Source: Nocardia pneumoniae NBRC 100136 (lineage in GTDB: Bacteria; Actinomycetota; Actinomycetes; Mycobacteriales; Mycobacteriaceae). From it: a stretch of 64,000 nt of DNA. The translations under genes were made by a program, and so were the position numbers. This document shows, piece by piece, positions 25,371-34,358 of this stretch. Location: the NCBI RefSeq assembly GCF_000308755.1, contig NZ_BAGF01000079.1, positions 182,224 to 246,223 on the forward strand, written 5' to 3'. Each line of letters opens with the position of its first letter. The stretch's first letter is position 1. The notes under the pieces were generated by a model. The model saw only the letters and a list, made by a program, of their open reading frames with translations. It was not told the origin of the DNA and searched no databases.

Positions 25371-26522
25371 GTGAACAGCTGTGCCGACCCCGTCTCGGCA
25401 CCCTCGCCTGCCGCAGCAGAAGCACACCCCGATCCACTGGACGGGACCGCTTCCACGCACCTGACCCGGCTGGTCCGCGACGCGGCTGTGACGGCGGGAG
25501 CCGGAGCCGACCGTGTGGCCGCCATCCCCGGCATCGACGACGTTACGTTGGCGAGCGAGCTGAACCGGATTCCACTGCCCTCGCTGGCCCGCCTGTGGGA
25601 ATTGCTGGCCCAGACGAGAACCGGCCCGGGCGCCGGGCTGGCCGTCGCCGCCGCCGCACCGCTCGGCACCCTCACCACCTGGGACTACCTGGTGGCCAAC
25701 GGGCCGACGCTGGCGGATTCGCTGCGCGCGGCGCGGCCGTATCACCGCTTGGTCACCGCTGCCATCGAAGGCTTCGAGCTGACCGGCGACGGCGCGCTGA
25801 CCGTCGGCTTCCACACCACCGCGGAGGACTTGGCGGCCGTCGCTGTGATCAACGAATACGTGCTCGCCTATTACCTGCGCCGGGCGCGTGAGGCCACCGG
25901 CCGTCCGGTGGTGCCGGAACGGGTCCGCTTCAGCCGCCCCGCTCCGGCCGACCACCGGATTCTCATCGAGGCATTCGGCACCAACCGCATCGACTTCGAC
26001 GCCCCGGTCGACGCGATCACCTTCACCGAAGCCGACGCCACCGCGCCACTGCCGCGCGCCGACCCGCTGCTGGCGGACCTGCTGCGCAGCCACGCCGACC
26101 TGGTGCTGGCCACCGCGCGGCCGCTCCCGGGACCACTGGAGTCCTTCCGGATCGCGCTCGCCGCGGCGATCACAGACGGCGAGTCCTCGCTCGGGGCCGT
26201 CGCACGACGGCTCGCGGTCAGCACCCGCACCCTGCAACGCCAATTGGCCGAGCAGGGCACCACATGGCGCCACGAGTACGACCTCGTCCGCTACGAACAG
26301 GCGCGCGCTCTGCTGGCGGACGGGCTGACCACCGCCGCGATCGCGGGGCGGCTCGGGTTCGCCGACGACCGCGCACTGCGCAAGGCGTATCGCCGGTGGA
26401 GCGGCTCGCCGCCGTCACGAGCGCGGCGCGGTGACACCAGCGCTCGGCATGCCACGGGCTCGGCATGCACCTCGCTCACGGCGTCGGTTCGCGAAGTACG
26501 CCGCGCGGGAAGCACGGGCTGA
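25371..26522 (+). CDS. AraC-family regulator, arabinose-binding-like N-terminal domain
   Basis: The product is 383 residues. The N-terminal 190 residues match the OruR/ArgR-like AraC group (LWELLAQTRTGPGAGLAVA, GTLTTWDYLVANGPTLADSL, FELTGDG). The C-terminal double HTH is SLGAVARRLAVSTRTLQRQLAEQG and TTAAIAGRLGFADDRALRKAYRRWSGSPPS. A 30-residue low-complexity tail follows. The start is a GTG. It lies upstream of, and in the same direction as, the MDR oxidoreductase gene, which it may activate. The 226-base gap between them shows no clear element. Confidence 0.85.
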   Translation: MNSCADPVSAPSPAAAEAHPDPLDGTASTHLTRLVRDAAVTAGAGADRVAAIPGIDDVTLASELNRIPLPSLARLWELLAQTRTGPGAGLAVAAAAPLGTLTTWDYLVANGPTLADSLRAARPYHRLVTAAIEGFELTGDGALTVGFHTTAEDLAAVAVINEYVLAYYLRRAREATGRPVVPERVRFSRPAPADHRILIEAFGTNRIDFDAPVDAITFTEADATAPLPRADPLLADLLRSHADLVLATARPLPGPLESFRIALAAAITDGESSLGAVARRLAVSTRTLQRQLAEQGTTWRHEYDLVRYEQARALLADGLTTAAIAGRLGFADDRALRKAYRRWSGSPPSRARRGDTSARHATGSACTSLTASVREVRRAGSTG

Positions 26523-26748
26523 TCCCCATCGGCACACAGGCGAGCAATCCGACTGCGTACTCGAGTGGACTCCGGTAGCCGAACATTGGCCCGGGCATTC
26601 GGCAGACCCCGGACCCGGACGCGCAAGCGGTGGCGCGCCGGGACCGGTCCGTGGCGGCGCAGGACCTAGGAGTGGGTCCGCAACGCCCATAGCGTCATCG
26701 GTATCCGGACCCCGCCGCGAATAGCGGCTACCGAGACAAGGCACTCTC

Positions 26749-27771
26749 ATGATCGACAACACCCGAACCGTCCCGACCGCCTCGCGGGAGATCCAGCTCG
26801 CCGCGCGTCCGGTCGGCGCACCGACCGCGGCGAACTTCGCGCTCGTCGAACGCCCGCTCCCCGACCTCGCCGATGGGCAGATCCTGGTCCGCAACACGTG
26901 GATGTCGGTCGATCCCTACATGCGCGGCCGGATGGACGACCGTCCGTCCTACCTCCCGCCGTTCCAGGTGGGCGCGGCGTTGGAGGGCTCGGCGATCGGC
27001 GAGGTGATCGCCTCGGCGGCGGTGAACCTTCCGGCGGGGACGACGGTCACCCACTTCGCGGGCTGGCGCGACTACGCGGTCGTCGACGCCGCGGACGCCA
27101 CGCCGGTCGACACCTCGCTGGCAGCGCCACAGCACTACCTCGGCGCGCTCGGCACCACAGGCCTCACCGCGTACGCGGCGCTGACCGATGTGGCGCGGGT
27201 CGAGCGCGGCGACACGGTGTTGATCTCCGCGGCGGCGGGCGCGGTGGGCAGCGTCGCAGGGCAGATCGCGAAGGCACTCGGCGCGGCGCGGGTCGTCGGG
27301 TCGGCGAGCGCGGCCAAGACGAGCCTGCTGCTCGACGAGTTCGGTTTCGACGCCGCCATCGACTACCGAAAAGGCGATCTCGCCGGGCAGCTGTCCGCGG
27401 CCGCACCCGACGGTGTCGACGTCTATCTCGACAGTGTCGGCGCGGAGCACTTACGCGTCGCCGTGCAAGCCATGCGGCCGAAAGGCCGCATCGCGCTGGT
27501 CGGCGCGATCAGCGGCTACAACGGCGCCACCGGCGATCCGGGCCCGGACCTGTACCTCGCCGCGACCAAAGAGCTTTCCCTGCGCGGCATGCTGGTCACC
27601 AGCTATTTTCCGGTCTTCGGGGAATACATCGCCAAGGCCGCCGGATGGCTCGCGGACGGCACCCTGCGCACCAGGGAGACCGTCTACGACGGTCTCGAGC
27701 AGGCGCCCGCCGCGTTCCTCGGCGTCCTGTCCGGCGCCAACATCGGCAAGATGCTGGTGCGGCTGGCGTGA
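26749..27771 (+). CDS. NADP-dependent oxidoreductase, MDR superfamily (CurA-like)
   Basis: This is a 340-residue zinc-independent medium-chain dehydrogenase/reductase. The start has ERPLPDLADGQILVRNTWMSVDPYMRGRM, typical of the prostaglandin-reductase/CurA/leukotriene-B4 dehydrogenase group. The segments GTTGLTAYAAL and ISAAAGAVGSVAGQIAKALGA form the cofactor site, and GYNGATGDPGP lies near the end. Members reduce alpha,beta-double bonds of ketones and aldehydes with NADPH. It abuts the convergent dipeptidase stop with no gap. Confidence 0.87.
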   Translation: MIDNTRTVPTASREIQLAARPVGAPTAANFALVERPLPDLADGQILVRNTWMSVDPYMRGRMDDRPSYLPPFQVGAALEGSAIGEVIASAAVNLPAGTTVTHFAGWRDYAVVDAADATPVDTSLAAPQHYLGALGTTGLTAYAALTDVARVERGDTVLISAAAGAVGSVAGQIAKALGAARVVGSASAAKTSLLLDEFGFDAAIDYRKGDLAGQLSAAAPDGVDVYLDSVGAEHLRVAVQAMRPKGRIALVGAISGYNGATGDPGPDLYLAATKELSLRGMLVTSYFPVFGEYIAKAAGWLADGTLRTRETVYDGLEQAPAAFLGVLSGANIGKMLVRLA

Positions 27772-28746
27772 TCAGTCCCGCCAGACCTGCGCGGCGACCC
27801 GCCGGAAGTTCCCGCCGAACACCGCGGCGCGGTCCGCCGCGCTGAAGCCGCGCCCGGCCAGCACCTCGTCCAGGCCGGGCAGGTCGGCGGCGCCGAGCAG
27901 GTCCTCCGGCGGAACCCACTGCAACGGCCCCCACCGGGTGTACGACTCGGAGAACGCGCCCGGGTTCTGCCGTAGCTCGGCGTTGAAGTCCTCGGCGTCG
28001 AAGGAGTAGTCCGACCCGATTCCGATGTGCTCGACGCCGACCAGCTCGGCGCCGTACTCGATGTGCCGCGCCATCGCCTCGATCCGCTCGGCACGCTCAT
28101 CGCTCCCGTTACGGCCCAAGAAGATCCCCACGCCGTTGATTCCGATCACGCCGCCGGTCGCGGCACAGGCTCGCGCCTGCTCGTCGGTGATGTTGCGCGG
28201 GTGGTCCCACAGCGCGGCGAAGTTCGAGTGGCTGTAGATCATCGGGACGGCGCTCAACTCCGCCAGCTCCAGGCCGGTGCGCCGGGAACAGTGCGACCCG
28301 TCGGCGAACATCCCGGCCTCGTTGAGCGCGTGGACCAGGTCGCGGCCGTACCCGGTGAGCCCGGTGTCCTCGGTGTCCAGGCACCCGCAGCCCGCGGCGT
28401 TGGCGTGGTTGTAGGCGGGCAGCAGCGATCGCACGCCGAGCTCGTAGAACCGCGCGACATTGTCCAGATCGCCGCCGAGCGGCCCGGCGTCCTCGAGATC
28501 GAACGCCAGCGCGATCGTCTCGGGGTCGCCGAGGTCGTCCACCGTGCGGACGAGACGAAACCTACCGTCCGCCAAGGCATCCCGGCGAAATCGGTGCAGC
28601 AGCGCAAGGGCGTCGGCGGTCGACTGACGGGAATAGCCGACGTTGACCGACAGGTACGACCCGGCCGGGTAGCGCGCGAGGTCGCCGATCCGCGCCGCGG
28701 GCGACAGCGGCAGACAGCAGTGCTGCTCCCAGAGAAACGGCGGCAA
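27772..28746 (-). CDS. membrane-dipeptidase-like protein, peptidase family M19
   Basis: This is a 324-residue renal-dipeptidase-type metallohydrolase. Recognisable elements are ALAFDLEDAGPLGGDL (metal Glu), MFADGSHCSRRTGLELAELS (metal His), PMIYSHSNFAAL, HPRNITDEQARACAATGGVIGING and the catalytic-region VEHIGIGSDYSFD. The N-terminal zinc motif normally HxD appears here as WEQHCCLPL, giving Cys where Asp is expected. The start is a TTG at 28746 because AGGAGG lies 7 bases upstream; longer frames add non-homologous sequence. The substrate is unknown. Confidence 0.82.
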   Translation of the reverse strand: MPPFLWEQHCCLPLSPAARIGDLARYPAGSYLSVNVGYSRQSTADALALLHRFRRDALADGRFRLVRTVDDLGDPETIALAFDLEDAGPLGGDLDNVARFYELGVRSLLPAYNHANAAGCGCLDTEDTGLTGYGRDLVHALNEAGMFADGSHCSRRTGLELAELSAVPMIYSHSNFAALWDHPRNITDEQARACAATGGVIGINGVGIFLGRNGSDERAERIEAMARHIEYGAELVGVEHIGIGSDYSFDAEDFNAELRQNPGAFSESYTRWGPLQWVPPEDLLGAADLPGLDEVLAGRGFSAADRAAVFGGNFRRVAAQVWRD

Positions 28747-28963
28747 CCTCGAACCTCCTGGTCGGATCGGCCTCGCCAGCAGCGATCCTACTGGCAACGC
28801 CGACGAATCGGCGGCGTGCGGCAAATGCCCAGTCGCCGAACAGCATGTGAAAGCCGACCGTCCAAGTTGCCCAATACATTTCGGCATTCGCGTGCTAACA
28901 GCAGATCCGTGGCCAGCGATTCACCCAGTAGTTCATTCCCCTGCCCACGAAGGCGGTGCGACC

Positions 28964-29506
28964 ATGCGTCGCTTGCTTCTGCTGCTCGTTTCCCTGGTGA
29001 CATTCGCTGGTCTCTGGATCGCGCCCGGCCCGGCGTCCGCCGCCCCGGATTGCACCGCGACCTGGGGCTCGCTACCCAAGACCAGCCAAGCCCGGCCGGT
29101 CGCGACGCTGACCGGCGTGCGCGCGGGGCGGCACGAATGCTTCGACCGGCTGGTGTTCGACATCGCCGGACCGGTCACCGGGTACCACGTCGGCTATGTG
29201 GAGCGGGTCGTCATGGACGGCTCCGGCGCGCCCGTCCCGCTGCGCGGCGACGCGGCGCTGAGCATCATCCTCAACGCCCCCGCTCACGACGACACGTACA
29301 ACGCCACCTACAACCCCGGCGACCGGGCCGAGCTCGCCGACGTGCGGGACTACCGGACCTTCCGCCAGGTGGCCTGGGCGGGCTCCTTCGAGGGCCAGAC
29401 CACGGTCGGGCTCGGTGTGCGCGCCCGGCTGCCGTTCCAGGTGCACACCCTCACCGGACCGGGCAGCGGATCGCGCATCGTTGTCGACGTAGCACACACC
29501 TGGTGA
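28964..29506 (+). CDS. secreted AMIN-like domain protein
   Basis: This is a 180-residue exported protein. The signal peptide MRRLLLLLVSLVTFAGLWIA ends near PASAAP. The mature part has HECFDRLVFDIAGPVTGYHVGYV and GTHVDVAHTW-like termini (SRIVVDVAHTW), typical of AMIN-like proteins of actinobacteria. It has two cysteines near the mature N-terminus (DCTATW and HECFD), possibly a disulfide. AMIN-type domains target periplasmic or envelope sites. The function is unknown. The 217 bases before it contain nothing recognisable. Confidence 0.78.
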   Translation: MRRLLLLLVSLVTFAGLWIAPGPASAAPDCTATWGSLPKTSQARPVATLTGVRAGRHECFDRLVFDIAGPVTGYHVGYVERVVMDGSGAPVPLRGDAALSIILNAPAHDDTYNATYNPGDRAELADVRDYRTFRQVAWAGSFEGQTTVGLGVRARLPFQVHTLTGPGSGSRIVVDVAHTW

Positions 29507-29539
29507 ACCCGGGTTGCGCCGCTCGGCAACAATGTGGGC

Positions 29540-31600
29540 ATGAGCGGCGTTGAGCAGAACGTGACCGACCCTTACCTCTGGCTCGAAGAAGTGACCGACG
29601 AGCGCGCCCTGGACTGGGCTCGCGCGCACAACGCCGTCGTGCAGGAGAGGTTCGCCGACTCCGAGCGCTTCCGGGAGCTCGAACGCCGCATCCTGGACAT
29701 GCTCGACACGGACACCAAGATCGCCTACCCGGCCCGCCGCGGTCCGTGGCTGTACAACTTCTGGCGGGACGCGCAGCACCCGCGCGGCCTCTGGCGGCGC
29801 ACCACGTTCGCCGAGTACGGCAAGGACGCCCCGGACTGGGACGTGCTGATCGACCTGGACGCGGTCGCCACCGCCGAGGACGAGAACTGGGTGTGGGGCG
29901 GCGCCGCGGTGCTGCGCCCGCAGCAGTCCCGCGCGCTGGTCAGCCTGTCGCGCGGCGGGGCCGACGCGAAGGTGGTGCGCGAGTTCGACCTCGAGCGCCG
30001 GGTGTTCATCGCCCCCGAGGACGGCGGCTACTTCCTGCCGGAGGCGAAGTCGGAGATCCGGTGGATCGACATCGACTCGGTGTACGTCGGCACCGATTTC
30101 GGACCGGGCTCGCTGACCGACTCGGGGTATCCGCGGATCGCGAAGCTGTGGCGCCGCGGCACCGCGCTGACCGAGGCGACAACGGTTTTCGAGGGCGAGC
30201 GCAGCGATGTCGCGGTGTCGGCGGGCTACGACCGGACGCCGGGCTACGAGCGGCACTACATCGGCCGCGCCACCGACTTCTTCAACGAGGAGGTCTACCT
30301 GCTCGAAGCCGACGGCACGCTGCGCCACCTCGACATCCCCAGCGACGCCAGCGAGTCCTGGTACAAGGACTGGCTGCTGGTCCGGCTGAAGTCGCCGTGG
30401 GAGGTGGGCGGGAAGACCTTCCCGGCAGGCGCGCTGCTGGCGACCGACTTCGAGAAGTTCCTGTCCGGCGCCCGCGAATTCGAGGTGATCTTCACCCCCG
30501 ACCCGCACACCTCGCTGCACGGGTACGGCTGGACGGAGAACCACCTGCTGCTGGTCACGCTCGAGGACGTGCAGACCAAGCTCCACGTGCTCACCCCGAG
30601 CGCGACGGGCTGGCGGCGGGAGCCGCTGGCCGATACGCCGCCGATGGCGACCACCAGCGTGCTGAACCTCGACCCGCTGGAGGGCGGCGACGAGTTCATG
30701 CTGAGCACCAGCGGATTCACCACCCCGGCCACCCTGCTGGCCAGCGCCGTCGGCGGGCAGACCGAGCAGCTGAAGCAGGAGCCCGGGTTCTTCGACGCCG
30801 AGGGGGTCGAGACCGAGCAGTTCTTCGCCGTGTCCGACGACGGGACGCGGGTGCCGTACTTCGTGATCCGCCACCGCGACCGGAAAGGCGTGCCCGGCCC
30901 GACGGTGATGTCCGGCTACGGCGGCTTCGAGGTGTCGCGCACCCCGGGCTACAGCGGCGCGTCGGGCATGGGCTGGCTGGAGCGCGGCGGGACCTGGGTG
31001 ATGACCAACATCCGCGGCGGCGGCGAGTACGGGCCGCAGTGGCACACCTCGGTGCAGAAGGCCAACCGGCACAAGGTGTACGAGGACTTCTCCGCCATCG
31101 CCAAAGACCTTGTCGCGCGCGGCATCACCACCGCCGACCAGCTCGGCGCCGTCGGCGGCAGCAACGGCGGACTGCTCATGGGCGTGATGCTGACCCGCTA
31201 TCCCGAGCTGTTCGGCGCGATCGTCTGCCAGGTGCCGCTGTTGGACATGAAGCGCTACCACCTGCTGCTCGCGGGCGCATCGTGGATGGCCGAGTACGGC
31301 GACCCGGACAAGCCGGAGGAATGGGAGTACATCAGCAAGTACTCGCCCTACCAGAACGCGCGCGCCGACCGGGCCTACCCGCCGATCCTGCTCACCACGT
31401 CGACCAGGGACGACCGGGTGCACCCCGGCCACGCCAGGAAGATGGCCGCGCTGCTGGAGGCCCAGGGCCACGAATTCTGGTACCACGAGAACATCGAGGG
31501 CGGCCACGGCGGCGCGGCCGACAACAAGCAGTCCGCGTTCCAGGCCGCGCTGATCTACGAGTTCTTCACCCAGATGCTGATCGAACGACGCCTGACCTAG
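29540..31600 (+). CDS. prolyl oligopeptidase family serine peptidase (Rv0457c-like)
   Basis: This is a 686-residue S9 peptidase. The N-terminal beta-propeller begins DPYLWLEEVTDERALDWARA. The C-terminal hydrolase domain contains the nucleophile VGGSNGGLLMG (Ser about 541), an acid in STRDDRVHPGHARKM (near 625) and the histidine in NIEGGHGGAADNKQ (near 656). It cleaves short proline-containing peptides in the cytosol. The ATG at 29540 is used; a GTG two codons upstream is possible. Its stop overlaps the convergent hydrolase by 4 bases. Confidence 0.92.
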   Translation: MSGVEQNVTDPYLWLEEVTDERALDWARAHNAVVQERFADSERFRELERRILDMLDTDTKIAYPARRGPWLYNFWRDAQHPRGLWRRTTFAEYGKDAPDWDVLIDLDAVATAEDENWVWGGAAVLRPQQSRALVSLSRGGADAKVVREFDLERRVFIAPEDGGYFLPEAKSEIRWIDIDSVYVGTDFGPGSLTDSGYPRIAKLWRRGTALTEATTVFEGERSDVAVSAGYDRTPGYERHYIGRATDFFNEEVYLLEADGTLRHLDIPSDASESWYKDWLLVRLKSPWEVGGKTFPAGALLATDFEKFLSGAREFEVIFTPDPHTSLHGYGWTENHLLLVTLEDVQTKLHVLTPSATGWRREPLADTPPMATTSVLNLDPLEGGDEFMLSTSGFTTPATLLASAVGGQTEQLKQEPGFFDAEGVETEQFFAVSDDGTRVPYFVIRHRDRKGVPGPTVMSGYGGFEVSRTPGYSGASGMGWLERGGTWVMTNIRGGGEYGPQWHTSVQKANRHKVYEDFSAIAKDLVARGITTADQLGAVGGSNGGLLMGVMLTRYPELFGAIVCQVPLLDMKRYHLLLAGASWMAEYGDPDKPEEWEYISKYSPYQNARADRAYPPILLTTSTRDDRVHPGHARKMAALLEAQGHEFWYHENIEGGHGGAADNKQSAFQAALIYEFFTQMLIERRLT

Positions 31601-32454
31601 CGGTCGCGCAGCCACTTCTCGATCTGGTCGACGGTGCTGGTGTACTGCCGGATCCAGCCGTTGTGGCCGAGCGCTTCCGGCTGCCGCCAGCGCGTCACCT
31701 CCGCGTTCGGCAGCTTGTCCAGCAGGTGCTCCGCGGAGCTGGGCGGAGTGAGCTCGTCTCCGGTCATCGTGATGGACAGCACCGGCAGTTTCAGCCGCGC
31801 GATCCGCTCCTCGTAGTCGATGTCCGCGCCCACCGGGACGAAGCGGCCGGTGCGGGCCAGCCGCGCCCAGTCCGAGATCAGCACCTTGGACTGGCGGCCG
31901 AAGCCCATCGAGACGCGGTCGCCGGGCCAGAAACCGGCCAGGTTGGCCGTCAGCGAGATCGCCGCGGTGCCGACCAGCATGCCCGGACCCGAAAGTCCGC
32001 GGTAGCCGCGGTAATACGGGGTGCCGGAGGCCACCAGGATCAGCCCGCCCAGCCTGCCGCGGATGCGGGCGGCGTACATCACGCCGAGCTGGCCGCCCAT
32101 GCTGTGGCCGAGCAGGTACGGCGTGCTGTCCGGGAACTGGTCGCGCACCACCTCGAAGATCGCCGGGAAGTCGACCGAGACCAGCTCGTGGTAGCCGAAA
32201 GCGCTGGCGGAGCTCGGCTTCGGCCTGCTGTCACCGTTGCCGCGCAGCTCGCCGATGGCCACGTCGAACCCGCGCGACGCCAGACCCGAAGCGAACAGTT
32301 CGTAGTAGCCGGCCGGGACGCCGAGACCGGGCACGATCACCACGACCGGGCGCGGCGCGTCCGGCGTGACCGGGTGCCGGTGCGTGCCCGCGGCCGGGAT
32401 CAACCGCACCGGAACCGTGGTGCCGTCCGGCATCTGGATCGGAACTGTCTGCAT
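31597..32454 (-). CDS. alpha/beta hydrolase
   Basis: This is a 285-residue cytosolic serine hydrolase. The nucleophile elbow is LLGHSMGGQLGVM (Ser about residue 121). The acid is probably the Asp in TMTGDELTPPSSAEHLL, and the histidine is in EALGHNGWIRQY. Features such as VVIVPGLGVPAGYYELFASGLASRG suit the Hydrolase_4 / lysophospholipase-like group. The substrate is unknown. A TetR gene lies 40 bases upstream in the same direction and may be its regulator. Confidence 0.83.
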   Translation of the reverse strand: MQTVPIQMPDGTTVPVRLIPAAGTHRHPVTPDAPRPVVVIVPGLGVPAGYYELFASGLASRGFDVAIGELRGNGDSRPKPSSASAFGYHELVSVDFPAIFEVVRDQFPDSTPYLLGHSMGGQLGVMYAARIRGRLGGLILVASGTPYYRGYRGLSGPGMLVGTAAISLTANLAGFWPGDRVSMGFGRQSKVLISDWARLARTGRFVPVGADIDYEERIARLKLPVLSITMTGDELTPPSSAEHLLDKLPNAEVTRWRQPEALGHNGWIRQYTSTVDQIEKWLRDR

Positions 32455-32494
32455 GTCCGCACGCTACCGCGCGGGTCGGGCCGCGGCGCGCACG

Positions 32495-33127
32495 CTACGC
32501 GCGGACCGCGCCGATGATCACCTTGCTCAGCACCCGGATGACGTCGTCCAGCGGCGGGCGCGGGTCCGCGCCGCTCCACGAATCCACCACGTAGTTGACC
32601 GCGCCGATGATCGCCAGCACGCGCATTTCGTAGTCGCCGGTGGGTATCTCGCCGTGCAGGGCCGCGTCCTCGGCGGCGCCGGCCAGCAGCGAGCCCCACT
32701 CCCGGCGCACCGCGAGGCGGAACTTCTCCACCTTCGGGCCCGCGCCGACGACCTCGACCAGCGCGACGCGCGCCTTGCGCGGATCGGATCCGATGGATTC
32801 GACATAGGCGCGCACCGCGGCGTCGATGACATCCAACGCGCTCGCACCGGACTTCGCGTCCAACGCCTTCTTCACAGCGTCCCGCGACTCCCGATCGATC
32901 TGCTCGAAGAGCTCTAGGAGTAGGGACTCGCGACCGGTGAACTCCTCGTAGAACTGTCGCGAGGAGAGTCCGGCGTCCTTGCAGATGGCGCCGACCGAAC
33001 TATTGGCGTAGCCGTCGCGCGCGAAGACCGTCAGGCCTGACTCCAGAAAACGCGCACGCCGCTGACGCTGCCGGTCCTCCACGGGTTGCCCGGCATACAT
33101 TCGACCCGTATTCGCATCCTGTGACAT
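32495..33127 (-). CDS. TetR-family regulator
   Basis: This is a 210-residue TetR repressor. The HTH domain is RARFLESGLTVFARDGYANSS, GAICKDAGLSSRQFYEEFTGRESLLLELF, and an all-helical effector domain follows. It starts at ATG 33127, with a TTG four codons upstream not preferred. It is encoded just upstream of the alpha/beta hydrolase in the same direction, so the pair is probably an operon. Its ligand is unknown. Confidence 0.85.
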   Translation of the reverse strand: MSQDANTGRMYAGQPVEDRQRQRRARFLESGLTVFARDGYANSSVGAICKDAGLSSRQFYEEFTGRESLLLELFEQIDRESRDAVKKALDAKSGASALDVIDAAVRAYVESIGSDPRKARVALVEVVGAGPKVEKFRLAVRREWGSLLAGAAEDAALHGEIPTGDYEMRVLAIIGAVNYVVDSWSGADPRPPLDDVIRVLSKVIIGAVRA

Positions 33128-33149
33128 TGGGCCAGACAATACAGAAAGA

Positions 33150-33176
33150 GCCCGATCGCATCGTCATCGATCGGGC
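33150..33176 (-). terminator. probable intrinsic terminator, leftward
   Basis: A 9-base perfect stem, GCCCGATCG/CGATCGGGC, has a 9-base loop. On the minus strand it is followed by CTCTTTCTGT, a moderate U-rich tail. It would end transcripts coming from the HAD gene before the tetR gene. Confidence 0.5.
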
Positions 33177-33245
33177 CCTTCGTTACAACCGTCGACCGAA
33201 CAAGCGTTAGCCGAAAGTTGGCTGCACAGTGGCTAGCTCATTAAT

Positions 33246-33274
33246 TGGTCGCCGGACCAAAAGCCCGGCGACCA
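33246..33274. terminator. perfect 10-base hairpin in the HAD-tetR gap
   Basis: TGGTCGCCGG, loop ACCAAAAGC, CCGGCGACCA. The minus-strand side continues into ATTAATGAG, AT-rich but not a true U-run. It may be a terminator or the 3' stem of an unannotated small RNA. Confidence 0.4.
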
Positions 33275-33435
33275 TAGTAGTTTCCGCAGACGCACGCTCG
33301 TTAGCGGATCAGCCATTCAGCAACTCCGATCTGACCGTATGACTTGCCTGTCACTGGCTATTTGCCGAAAGAGACGATACCCAGGCGCTCCGCGTTTGCG
33401 GGCAATTTTAGAGGGAAACCGTAGAATTTTTTGAA

Positions 33436-34260
33436 TCAAACCGATTCGCCGGTTACGGGAGATTCGCCCGCTGCGCGAAGATCGGCCAGTAAATCGGGCA
33501 GCGCGACCACGGAATCGATGACGTGATCGGGCGAGCGCTCGGCCGATGTCAGCACTCCGGGCCGGAATTTTCCGGTGCGCACCAACACGCCGGACAACCC
33601 GGCATCTTGCGCCGCAAGCACATCGGAGTGCAGATCGTCGCCGATCATCAACACCTCCGCGGGATCGAGCCCCATCAATTCCGCGCAGGTGCGGAACCCG
33701 GGCGCGGCGGGCTTGCCGACCACCTCGATCCGCGCGTTGCCCGCGGCCTCCAAGCCGGGGATGTACGCACCCGCATCGATGCGCAGCCCCTCGGCCGTCG
33801 CCCAGGTGAGCCCGCTGTGCATGGCGACGACCGGCACCCCGTCCAGCATCAGCTCCGCGACCCGGCTCAGCGCCAGATGGGTGAACTCCGGTCCCGCTCC
33901 ACCGATTACCACCACGCCGGGCCGGTCGTCGTCGAGCGGCACGCCGGTGAGGTCGGCCGCGATGTCGCCGTGGTTGAGCACCCAGGCACTGGCGCCGGGA
34001 TAGCGGCGCCGAACGAACTCGGCGGTGAGCCGTGCGGCCGTGACGATCTCGGCCTCCTCGACGTCGATTCCGGTGGCGCACAGTCGGTCCGCGATCTCGG
34101 CGCAGGTACGCGAGGTGGTGTTGGTGAGGAACGCCCGGCGCAGTCCCGCGTCGCGGATCCGGCGCACCGCGGCGGCGGCGCCCTCGATCTCCTGCCAGGA
34201 GGTCACCAGGACGCCGTCGATGTCGTAGAGCACGCCTCGGATCAGGCCGCGGTCGGACAT
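33436..34260 (-). CDS. HAD-IIA phosphatase, NagD-like
   Basis: This is a 274-residue HAD-superfamily hydrolase. The nucleophile motif is GVLYDIDGVLV (Asp13, Asp15), motif II FLTNTTSRTC, motif III lysine in VEVVGKPAAPG-type sequence (IEVVGKPAAPGF), and motif IV LMIGDDLHSDVLAAQDAG. Cap type and spacing match the NagD/LHPP class. It probably dephosphorylates a small phosphoester; the substrate is open. The ATG at 34260 is used. Confidence 0.88.
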   Translation of the reverse strand: MSDRGLIRGVLYDIDGVLVTSWQEIEGAAAAVRRIRDAGLRRAFLTNTTSRTCAEIADRLCATGIDVEEAEIVTAARLTAEFVRRRYPGASAWVLNHGDIAADLTGVPLDDDRPGVVVIGGAGPEFTHLALSRVAELMLDGVPVVAMHSGLTWATAEGLRIDAGAYIPGLEAAGNARIEVVGKPAAPGFRTCAELMGLDPAEVLMIGDDLHSDVLAAQDAGLSGVLVRTGKFRPGVLTSAERSPDHVIDSVVALPDLLADLRAAGESPVTGESV

Positions 34261-34358
34261 GGCTTCAGCGTACGACCGACGACGTTCGAGCGCCCGATGA
34301 CGCCGTCGACCGGACTCCGTCGACGGCGTCACGCGGCAATTCTGACTTAGGGTGAAGC

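Larger units (their letters stand above)
33128..33435. other. 308-base intergenic region with two hairpins
   Basis: No gene is visible. The stretch is less GC-rich than its surroundings, particularly 33180-33435. It holds a 9-base stem at 33150-33176 (GCCCGATCG with CGATCGGGC) followed on the minus strand by CTCTTTCTG, and a perfect 10-base stem at 33246-33274 (TGGTCGCCGG with CCGGCGACCA, loop ACCAAAAGC). The hairpins may terminate the leftward HAD gene and/or delimit a small RNA. Confidence 0.6.

Noticed and set aside
26523..26748. Open frames in the gap between the AraC gene and the MDR oxidoreductase
   Set aside because: The translations on both strands are low-complexity and extend into the flanking genes out of frame; no ribosome-binding site or family match.
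29746..32517. A 923-codon open frame overlapping the prolyl oligopeptidase
   Set aside because: It is an out-of-frame shadow of the peptidase and of the antisense hydrolase; the composition is arginine/proline-rich and no family is recognisable.
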